From Auanema rhodensis (lineage: Eukaryota > Nematoda > Chromadorea > Rhabditida > Rhabditidae), in assembly GCA_964057225.1 (NCBI GenBank), contig OZ059898.1, positions 7,068,001 to 7,132,000 on the forward strand: DNA of 64,000 nt. Direction: 5' to 3'. This document shows positions 53,645 through 64,000 of the stretch, piece by piece (the first letter of the stretch is position 1; each line of letters starts with the position of its first letter). Under the pieces are notes generated by a model. That model saw only the letters and a list, made by a program, of their open reading frames with translations. It had not been told where the DNA came from and did not search any database. A program made the position numbers and the translations under genes.

Positions 53645-56600
53645 CTAAGAAGGTGGCACTGTTCTATGTGATGTGGTGTGTGTATAGTGATCTGATGTTG
53701 TTATATCATACTGTTCAGTTTCTGTTTCACTATCTTCAGATTCTGAGTCGGCACTTGCATGATGAACCGTTTGAGTTGTGCTCACGACGTTTCCATGCTC
53801 ATCCCGAACTGTGGTTGTGCGAATTTCCTTGGTTGTTACGTCGGTTGTTACACGACGCTCAATTTCTTCCAATGTACCATCCGAAGAAATGGATGCTCCA
53901 TCATCCAAATAAGCTTGAAGAGCTCCAATGTTATCATGTCCAACCATTTCATCACCATATGGCTTCAGCTTGGCACGTGGGATGGTGTAGTAATCAGATC
54001 CTAATATTTCTTGACCAGAAGCACTGGCATCGCTGCCTCCACGTCCACCGAAGCATCTGCATCTGGCACAGAGCCACAAGCAACATAACAAGGTGAGGAG
54101 CAAGAAGAGAAGAGCCAAAAGAAGCATGAGGATGAGACCGGCCTTAGATGGAGCAGCTTCACAGAATTGTCCAGAGTATCCATCAACACAGGCACAGGTA
54201 ACATTATTGGTTAAGCTGTCATGAATACAGTCACCATGTCCGTTACATAAACCACACAAGAGAGCAGCACAGATACGTCCGGGCTCAGATGGGTTACCGT
54301 CAGTATATCTGAAATATATAATTAAGTACAAATTGTTATTATAAGATCTTACCCTTCTGGACAAGCACATTCATATCCATTTTTCTTATCAGTACAGATA
54401 GCAGCAGCTGAGCAATTGTGAAGACCAAGAGCACATTCATCAACATCTTGACTACGGAGACAGATTGAGTCACCAAGTCCAGCCTAATATTCATTTATTA
54501 TCCAATAATAATAATGTTTCATATAATTAAATACCTCAGATAATCTATCAGATTTACGGAGATCAACGAAGCCAGGCTTACAATCACAACGAGCTTGTTC
54601 ATCAACATTATGACAAGTTGAATTGAGTGGACAATAGTTAACATCAGAACAGTAATCAATGGAACAAACACTTCCTGGAATTGCTCCTTCTTGAGCAGCA
54701 TTAACATATGGAGCAACACATTCACATCTAAAATATAATGTAAAGATAGTATATAATATAAAGATATTGTTACTTGTATAGATAATCTAAATCAATACAA
54801 CGAGCATCTGGTGAGCATTCATTTAACTCTGGCTTCTCACATTCATTTACTCCACGATAGCTAAGACATTGACGACCTGGTTTAGATGGGTTCAAATCGC
54901 GATATCCACTTGGGCATTCACAACTGTAATAATTAGTTAATATTATAATTATAAATTATAAAAATTATAATAAACATACGTATATCCATGTCCATCTTCA
55001 TGACATACAGCAGATGGATGACAATCACTACGATAACAAGTAGAGAATGGATTCATTTGATCAGGAGAAATGAAAAGTTTTGATTTTCCAACCTAAATTA
55101 TAATTACATATATGTATATAATTAACTATATTTATATAATTATACCTCATGGTTATTCTTTTTAGCTATATAATCAATTAAATCAGTAAAGACAGTTTTT
55201 GGTTCAGCAACAGCTCCTTTAACGAAATAACTGGTGAAATTGTAGAGGATTCCGTGATCCCATGACTATAAATTTATAAATATTTTATAAAATTATAAAG
55301 AAAAGTATGACAAAAATAAAATAATTTGAATAATATACTAACCACATTACGATCCTTTGGATTTTCAATGTCATTGACCTCAGCAACGATGAAAGAGCTT
55401 TGAAGAGGAGTCTTATCATAACTTTCAGCGACTCCACTTTCGAATCTATTAAAATAAAATAAATAATTATTTCTTATAATATGATTTTACCTGTTGACAA
55501 GAGTCTTAGTCAATGGTTCTCTTGGGTTACTGAGAGCTGGAGAATATTCAACGAATTCATTACCATCACGGATGACATATAATGGTAAATTCCAAGATTC
55601 AACCTAAAACGAATTGTTTTCAATTTATAATTTAAGCTCGAAATATACCAGACGACATTGGCTTTCAGCATTCTTTCTCTTCTGGCCTTTAGGACAACCA
55701 CAGATCTTGCCAGCAATACATTCTTCTCCAAGTTCTGTTTTACAGAAGGTATTTCCACAAGTAATTCCCGAGACTTGATCTTGAGGGAGGCATGGATCAA
55801 GAAGCTTGAAGTCATCTGCGGCCTTCAATCTATCGACACGTCCACCACGAGCAACAACAGCTTCAGCGAATTCTTGGAAGACCTGAGTAGAATGAAATGA
55901 TTCAAAGAATTACTAATTGATTACTATACCTTGCACTGATCGATATCGCCATTTCCAGAAAGAAGAAGAGATGAATTAACAAGCAATCCACGATCCCATG
56001 TTGAGTTTTCAACCTTAGGATTTGTAATGAACTTAATATCAGTAGCAACATAACGAGGAGCAAAGCTAGTTTCTTTCAAAATATCACCCAATCCCTATAA
56101 TATGAATATTTAAATTAATTATATGATATAGCTAATATACCTTCTTGGCACTTTCAACAATTTCAACATGCTCTGGGCTGCTTGGCTTGCTGTAGTCATT
56201 GGAGTAATGAAGTGGTTCATCATCAAATTCCATGACACGTATAACAAGTGGAACCTAAAATAGTAAAACATATTATAATAAATATAAAAACTTTATAACC
56301 TCAGTAACAGGAATACATGGATCTTTTGGACTGGCACGTCCTTCTCCTGGACGACATCCGCATTTCTCTCCTCCGATACAAACCTTAATATCTATCATGA
56401 ACAACAATCAAATATCATTTAAGCATACCTCATGCAGATCTTTATGGCATACGGTATTACCACAAGCATATAGATTTGGAGATAAAGTTGTTGGCTCAGC
56501 ATCTAGAGGCTTGTCAATGACCAGACCTAATTCTTAAAATGAGAAAAATGTTTTAATGAGCAAGCGGAAGCGATCGAGATATCCTCGAAAAACTAAAAAG

Positions 56601-59600
56601 TAAATGCTGAACTGCCTTTTCACCATCATACCCATCTTAAGCTGATAAGAATATACACAATATTCGTTAATTAAAATGCTTATTTATAAAATAAAATAAT
56701 TAATTAATTAAAAAAATATATGAAGCTATAGAAATAAAAACAGAAAAAAGCATAGAAGATGGCTGATTTGCATTTGTTTGGCAGAATAGCTGTTAACTTA
56801 AATTCTGAGATTATATAATGAATATAACAAAAATAATAATAAAATTAATATATAATCTCAGAATAAAGTTAAATTAAAATCAAATTGTTATACTCACCAA
56901 CGCAAACACGACCAGCAGTTGCAGGATCAGTACTTTCATCAAAGAAGCCAGTCTTACATTGGCATAAGTACCCATCATCAGTATCAATACAATCAGCATT
57001 AAGATCACAATTATTATCATTTCGACTTAAACATTCATTAAATCTGTAATAATTATAATAAATATAGAAGATATGATTATATAGGAGATATAACCTGCAA
57101 ACACGTCCAGGCTTAGATGGAACCATATCCTTATATGGTTCATTACATTTACATTCATATCCTTCAACAGTATCAATACATTGAGCATGTCTATCACAAT
57201 CATTTAAGTTTTCTGATTGACATTCATTGATAACTGAAATATTTTAATTAAATATTATAATTTATGTTGTTAATTATTATTTATTTCAAATATAACTTAC
57301 TGAATTTGCAGTTTGTTCCTGGTTTGCTCAGATCTTGATCATGATACTCTGGCTTACATTTGCATTCATAACCGTCTTCTTTATCAATACATAATGCAAA
57401 TCGAGAGCAATTATTAAGATTTGGAATACGGCATTCATCAACAAGCTGAAATAAGTTTTTGATTATAATTTTATAATTTTTCTATTGATATTACTCCAAA
57501 GCAGCTACGTCCTGGTTTTGATGCATCAAGTGAAACATCTTTAGTTCCAATAGGACAACTACATTCATATCCGTCATCAAGATCACGGCATGTTGCTACA
57601 GGATCACAATCATTCAATGATTGATCTAAGCATTCATTAACTTGTTCTTGGCATTCACGTCCTAAATTATTAAATATATATGTATATAGTATATAATATA
57701 TACAAACCAGGTGTAATTGGACTTTTATCAACATAACCATCGCGACATTTACATGTATACTTCTGTGGTCCATCAATTTCTTCACAAATGGCAGCAGCAT
57801 GACAATCGTGTTTTTTATCATCACTACAAACTTGTTCCAAACATTTACGTCCTGCAACATCAGTTTTTGTAGGAGAAAAGGTTTTTTTTTTAAATTATTT
57901 GTCAGCCATTCTTGACGTAAATCTGATGTGAAATACAGAAGCAATTGATTACCTGGACGATGTGGAAGAGGACTTCTATCCAAAAATCCAGCATTACAAA
58001 CACATTCATAATCGTTTGAACCACGTTCAATACAACGAGCATTACGATCACAATCATGCTTACCACCTTCACAAATTTGATTAACTAAAATATTATATAG
58101 TTAATGATAACTATTATAAATATAATTATTACGTTTACGACAATCACGTCCTGGATTTCTAAGTTCATCATGATCAACATATCCATCCATACATTGACAT
58201 TTATATGAATCACGTGTATCTAAATAAGAAAATATTATTAATTATATCATATAAAATATAATTAATTACCAATACAAAGAGCATGTTCATGACATGTATT
58301 CAATTGGCTACTAGCACATTCATCAACCAATGCTTTACAAGAAACACCACCAAATACTTGTGGATTTGGAGAAATATCAACATATCCTTCTTTACATCTA
58401 TATTTATATAATATTATTAATATTTCTTATATATATATATGATAAATACCTGCAAAGGAATCCATCAGGTAAATCAATACATTCAGCATTTCCAGAGCAA
58501 TTATGACGACCTTCAGCACATTCATTATGTTCTAAAATTTATATTTTTTAATAAATTCATAATATATAAATTATAATATTCTTACGTTCTTCACAGATTC
58601 GTCCAGGCTTTGTCTTAGGACTTGTTGATTTATCAAGGAATCCAGAGTTACAGGTGCAAATGTATGATTCATCAGTATCAACACAATGAGCATTACGATC
58701 ACAATCATGAGTTCCAAGAAGACATTCATCAGTTACTATAAGAATAATAAATTAATTATATGATATAATTAATATAATTATATAAACTTACAGCAAATTT
58801 CGGTAATTGGATGACGCTTATAATTGCGAGGACATTGGCAAGTAAACAGACCACGTCCATTTGGAAGACATTTTTCTCTAAAATAACATTTAAATGTAAA
58901 TGTAATTATATAGTTAAGCTAACTTTTTACGGATTTCACATGAATCTGGGATTGATGGATCACATGTACCAATTTCTTGGCATTTTCCAGATTTTCCATT
59001 CTTCTCATATCCTTCTCTGAAATACATTTAAGATTTAACTAATTATAATACAAGATTATTATAAGAAACCTGCATTGACAGACAAATTCTCCACCTGGAC
59101 CGCGAATACATTGTCCATTTGGTCCACATGTACTAGCATCTCCTGGATTACATTCATCAGTAGCTTCGGAAGTTGGTGGTCCACCAATTTCTAATAAATA
59201 ATTATTTAATTTATATTTGTTTTGTGTGAACATACTGCAAACTCCAGTATGTGGATCACGGAATCCAAGATCAGCTGGACAAGTACATCTCCAGTTTCCG
59301 AATGGAGTTTTCTCACAGATTTCAGGATCTGGGCAAGATGTAGCAATCTCAGGATTACAAACATCACCTCCACAAGCCTTGAAATAGAACGTAAAGTTTT
59401 ATAAATAATTGCATGATTAGCATACTTTAGTTACTGGATGTTCTTCAAATCCTGCTGGACATCCACATGTATAACGTCCATTCTTCATAGTACAAACTTG
59501 GTTAAGTGCACGATCACATCCATTATGATTATTTGGATCACATGGACCTTAAGATACATAATCAGAATATAGTTAGTATGTGATTAACAAACCGTTATCT

Positions 59601-62600
59601 GGAGTAGTTGGGGCTTCACTCTGTGGACATGCTACTTTCTGAATAGCAGATCGAAGTCTTGTGTTCAAATCTTCGAATCCATTAACGTGGAAAGTACGAT
59701 CTTTAGCTCCAGAAATTTCTTCTAATTCAGAATCAAGAACGTGATTGGTAACACCAACAGCAAACAGTTGAATATCCAAACGACGAGCATTATCAGCAGG
59801 GATAGTAACATTATCCTGAATATAAGTAATTTATTTTATTATAAATAATATACATACTTGACTTCTTCCATCAGTAATTACGATACCAACACGAGTGACA
59901 CCAGCATCACGACCACGAGCTCCACGTCTCTCGGAGAAAGCTTCATTGGCAACATGTTCGATAGCAGCTCCAGTTCTAGTTAATCCAGTCAAATAACTTA
60001 AATTATAGTTTTAAGAAAGAATAATTTAACAATTTAACTGACTCAATGCTTCTAATAGCTTGATGAAGGGCAGCACTATTCTTGTATTCATTCAATCCAA
60101 ATTCATGACGAATTTGATCAGAATATTGAACAACAGATACACGAGTCTTTTCTGGGCTGATATCGAAAAGCTCAGTAAACTCAGATAAGAAACGAAGAAC
60201 CTAAAATATAAACTTTACAACTTGAAAATGCAACGATTTTACTTCATTCTGGAAGATATAAGATCCAATAGATCCCGAACCATCGATAAGGAAAACAAGA
60301 TCAGTAGCTTGAGCTGGACTGAAATAACACAACGTTTGAATATTAGCAACTTGATTATTGAACTTACCAAGCAGTGCTTAAAGTACATACACGACCAGGT
60401 GGTAGATTAGCATTAGATGAAACATCTACGTATCCATTAATACATTTACATGTATATCCATCAGGTAATTGAACACAATCGGCATTCTTATCACATGAAT
60501 TCAAAGAAGAATCTGAACACTGATGAGATCCTTCAGAACAACGACGTCCAGGAGCCAAGTTATAGCGAGAAGATACATCAGTACAGCCGGATTTACATTT
60601 ACATAAGAATCCATGCTAAATCATTAATTATTTAGAAATAAAATAAAATTATAAAGAAAAATTACTTGAGTATCTTCACATTCAGCCATTGGAGAACAGT
60701 CATGTGTTCCATCAGCACATTCGTTTTTAACTAAAAAAATATATTTTATACATAATTAATTATAATTAAATACTTTGTTGGCATTTTCTTCCTGCAAGTC
60801 TGAATGGATCAGGTGAAATATCCTTGAATCCAGCTTTACATTGACATCTATATCCATCATATGTATTTGAACATAATGCATTATGATCACATTCATTTTG
60901 ACGTTCACATTGAGAAAACACTGAAATATAATGAAAACTCTTAATATTATAGTTAATTATTTATATTTTTTTATTATATAATAGTTAACATATTTTAAAA
61001 CTTACGTTTACATTTTCCATCAGCTTGTTGCACTGAACCACGTTTGCATTGGCAAACCATTTGTCCCTGAGGGTTGAATCTACATTCCTCATTTGGTCCA
61101 CAAGTTCTACTGTCAGAACATTGATTATGAACAGACATATATCCATAATGTTCTGGTCCTTTTGGCCTGTTACATACACGTCCAGGATAATGATTGACAT
61201 CTGATGAAGCATCAACAAATCCAGGTCGACATCTAAAGAATAATTTGAGAATGTTAAAAAAGATTCATTTACAAACCTGCATTCGAATCCGTCTGGACGA
61301 TCGAAACAGTCAGCATTGGATGAACAATCAGCTGTACCATCAAGACATTCATTTTTCATTTCAACACACTAATTATAATTAATTATAATTAATAATTATT
61401 ATTTGAATAATATACCTTTCTTCCTGGAAGTTTACTAACAGAATCAGAAATATCTACAAATCCTGGTTGACAAACACATTGGAAGCCTTCAGGAGTATCA
61501 ACACATGAAGCTTTAGTATCACAATCAACTCCATATCTATAATAAATCAAATAAATGATTATAATTATTAAAAATAATTTATTTACGTTTCTCTTGCTCC
61601 ACATTCATTTTGAGTTCGTTGACAGATTCTACCTGGCTTATTAACACGATCTACTGATACATCAGCAAATCCAGATTTACATTGACAACTATATCCATCT
61701 AACTATAAATAATATAAACAATATAATATAATTAAAAATAAATAAAATTACCTTATCAATACAGTTAGCATCCTTGTGACAACCATTAGTTGATGGACGA
61801 GCACATTCATTAACAAGAAGACATCTTCCGTCAGATAATCTATTCACACCATTTGGACATTCACATTTGTATTGACCATTTGTGAAAACACAAACTTCTT
61901 GTTTCTCTTGACTACATGATAATGGATCATCAACTCGACATTGTAGACTTCCTTTAAATTATTTTATATAATTTATATAATTAAATATTATTAGAATAAT
62001 GAAGCTATAACAATTTAAAATTTTCAATTCAATGTGATGTCAAAAAACCTTCCAAAACATGTTTTCAAATGTTTTTTTTTAAAAACTGAAGTGGAAAGAC
62101 TTCAGCTTTCATGTTAATTCGATTAAAACGTTTTTATAAAAGATAATAATAGATATTATATTTATATATATATATATATAATTATTATAATTAATATTAT
62201 ATTAGTTAATATAATTATATTCAAATATTATATTTCTTATTCTTATGTTCTTCTTTAGTGATATTCTTTTTCTTTCTTTTTCTTTATTTCTAACATCACC
62301 ATCAAAACCGCAAAACTAGTTGGAATCGTTAACCAAAGGGTGTCGTTAGACTAACAGTTGCAATTCAATAAGACATCTTACCCTTCATCTCCTCTCTACG
62401 CCCTTCTAACTATCTATCTAACTACCCACCTACCATTCCCATCTAACATCTATCCCACCAATTTGCTCGTTACAACTTCTTTCATACTTTTCTACCAAAG
62501 TATTATTAAAACTTATATCTATATCTATATATATATAGAAATATACTTAAATAATCTATAATTATAATAATATAGTTAATAATGAAATGAAAAATATATT

Positions 62601-63751
62601 AAAGAAGATGAGTAATATTCTTATTTATATATTAAAAGTACAAAAATAGTTCTTTTGTTCTTTTTGAACGCAACCATTCTATTTGTAACAATTTAATCAA
62701 AATGATTCATTCACGTATTTCCACTTACAAATCTTCAATTATGCAAATTTTTTAAAATAAAAAATTGGTTGATCATGCTAACAGATATAAGCCCCTTTCT
62801 AAGATGGAATTTGCAGAAGGAACATCATCCTCAGATGTCATTCTCTTCTTCTACACAATATCCTAACAATCTATTTCTCTCTTCTTAAACATTGATGTTC
62901 ACTCTCTCTCTCTTTCTCTCTACGACAAACCACAATAGGTATGTATACTGAAGGCGAAATGGAAATGAAGAACTGGTTTGGTTGATGATGGACCACAGCA
63001 AAGTTTGCAATCGTCTAATGTTCAGAAAGAGAGAGATAAAGAAAAAAAGAAAGAGAGAGTAAGAGAGAGAGTAAGAGAAAAAGAGAGAACATAAGAAACA
63101 AAGAAATGCAGAGAGAATTGGTTGGGTGTGGGTAGGTGGTATAACTTAGGTATATGAATTTATAAAGAAAACAAATCACAATGAGTGAGAGTGAAAGAAT
63201 GAGGATAGGGTGAATGAGAGAGAAAATGAAAAGAAAGTAAAATGCCAAATGAAGAGATTGACAGAAATCGAGAAGAAAGAGAGAATTGCAGTTGATGATA
63301 GTATGATCATCTAACTGGGTGTGGTTACCTCTTCTCTCATCTTTCAATTTCATTAGGTGTTTTCGATGGCAACACCCGGTAGCAGTAGCTCATCATTCAG
63401 TAACTGGCTGACAAGCACAATCAGTTCACTGCCATTCGGTGTCAACGTCATGATATGTTTTAGACCCCCATATATAATATTATAAGTAAAAGTAATAAGT
63501 AATAAAATGTTTTATAATTTATATAAATTAATAATAAATATTAATTTATATAAATTATTAAAAATAAATATTTTTATATTTTAAATAGAAATAATAATTA
63601 GCAAATAATATGATATAGTTATAATTCAGTTCCTGTTTAAAATTTAAAGTTATTATAATTTTAATAATTTACCTGATCCTCTGTAGTATGTGACTGAGTG
63701 GGCATGACAGGCAGCTATGCCCAGAAGAAGCAGCGCTATGGCTTTTGCCAT
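53645..63751 (-). CDS. mup-4: MUP-4-like transmembrane adhesion receptor (EGF/VWA/SEA)
   Basis: Apical hemidesmosome receptor that links epidermis, and so muscle, to cuticle in nematodes. There are 41 exons, the first 63673-63751 and the last 53645-54308, giving 2020 aa, near the roughly 2,100 of C. elegans MUP-4. Order: signal peptide MAKAIALLLLGIAACHA; EGF-like repeats to about 432; VWA domain at about 435-620 with MIDAS motif DGSGS; EGF-like repeats to about 1320, many ending PGRxC; SEA domain about 1322-1445; EGF-like module; second SEA-like region about 1493-1604; EGF repeats; transmembrane segment about 1856-1880 (GLILMLLLALLFLLLTLLCC); 140-residue Ser/Thr/Glu-rich cytoplasmic tail. Lack of N-terminal LDL-A repeats and the shorter length favour MUP-4 over MUA-3. 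A TTTGTAG acceptor ends 12 bases before the ATG. Confidence 0.93.
61952..63672. other. mup-4 intron 1
   Basis: This 1.7-kb intron is much longer than the others of this gene (mostly under 70 bp). It contains AT repeats near 62160, a purine-rich plus-strand patch at 63025-63300 and a less AT-rich patch at 63345-63455 with open frames on both strands. It may hold an intronic enhancer or a separate exon. Confidence 0.5.
63366..63485 (+). CDS. Candidate small exon or ORF antisense within mup-4 intron 1
   Basis: The open frame starts MATPGSSSSSFSNWLTSTIS and continues SLPFGVNVMICF, 39 codons to a TAA. An acceptor-like TTCATTAG lies nine bases before the ATG, as in trans-splicing, and a possible donor (TTCG then GTGTCA) lies at 63439. 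Composition is less AT-rich than the surrounding intron. It could be the first exon of a plus-strand gene running out of the window. I do not recognise the sequence. The opposite strand is also open here (MTLTPNGSELIVLVSQLLND onward), so it may equally be an unused mup-4 exon or a regulatory block. Confidence 0.25.
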   Translation: MATPGSSSSSFSNWLTSTISSLPFGVNVMICFRPPYIIL

Positions 63752-63767
63752 AGTAGAATGTGCCTAC
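63752..63767 (-). other. Candidate trans-splice acceptor of mup-4
   Basis: On the minus strand TTATTTGTAG is followed by GCACATTCTACT and the mup-4 ATG at 63751, leaving a 12-base 5' UTR. This fits spliced-leader addition, or the acceptor of an upstream 5' UTR exon. The remaining bases to 64000 would be promoter; I see no defined element in them. Confidence 0.5.
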
Positions 63768-64000
63768 AAATAATAAATTATATATATAAATTAAAACAAA
63801 AAATGAAATTTATTGAAGATAACAAGAAGCAGGAAGACGAATGAGGACTACAATTGGTCACTGATAGGATGTGAATCAGTAGTAAGGTGAATTGAAAACG
63901 AGAAAAAGGTTGGACAAGCAAGACGGACGTCGTCACGCCTACATCAACTGTGTTGGAATGGCATTTCGATGAAAATGTAGAAATACAATTATCTATATTT

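Noticed and set aside
53653-54096. 147-codon plus-strand open frame opposite the mup-4 last exon
   Set aside because: It is the antisense shadow of the mup-4 cytoplasmic-tail and membrane exon.
53645-63751. Assignment to MUA-3 instead of MUP-4
   Set aside because: MUA-3 is far longer and has LDL-A repeats near its N-terminus, which are absent here; total length is close to MUP-4.

Overview
The window is a 64 kb piece of a strongly AT-rich nematode genome. Support for this: many short introns (mostly about 40-60 bp, GT..AG, with AT-rich TTTAG/TTTCAG-type acceptors), acceptor-like sites a few bases upstream of several start codons as expected for spliced-leader trans-splicing, and two nematode-type proteins, a MUP-4-like hemidesmosome receptor and a TIR-1/SARM1 NADase. 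I cannot name the species. Non-coding DNA carries many (GA)n/(CT)n and (TA)n tracts.

Layout. 59-1412 (+): 3' part of a RhoGAP gene of the ARHGAP9/12/15/27 type. 2171-3032 (+): complete METTL5 (metl-5) rRNA adenine methyltransferase, 214 aa in six exons. 3819-4731 (-): complete GILT-like thiol reductase, 186 aa in five exons, convergent with METTL5. 4732-12331: about 7.6 kb with no recognisable gene, holding a 685-bp foldback element (10819-11503). 12332-44774 (-): tir-1, with ARM, two SAM and a TIR domain, introns up to 15.7 kb and at least five alternative 5' ends. 44775-53644: no recognisable gene, with a 125-bp (GA)n tract, a GC-rich island and a 1.8-kb element bounded by 95-bp inverted repeats (51310-53126). 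53645-63751 (-): mup-4, 41 exons, 2020 aa; its 1.7-kb first intron contains a small opposite-strand open exon.

Exon models were built by hand from splice sites and reading phase. Exon lengths agree with translated length for every exon, and every full isoform total is divisible by three, so the models are internally consistent. Function is assigned by family recognition, not by database search.

The most interesting feature is the tir-1 5' architecture. Three alternative N-terminal exons all end in the same phase and feed one shared exon. A fourth enters just upstream of the ARM domain. A fifth, inside the 15.7-kb intron, would give a SAM-SAM-TIR protein without the autoinhibitory ARM domain.
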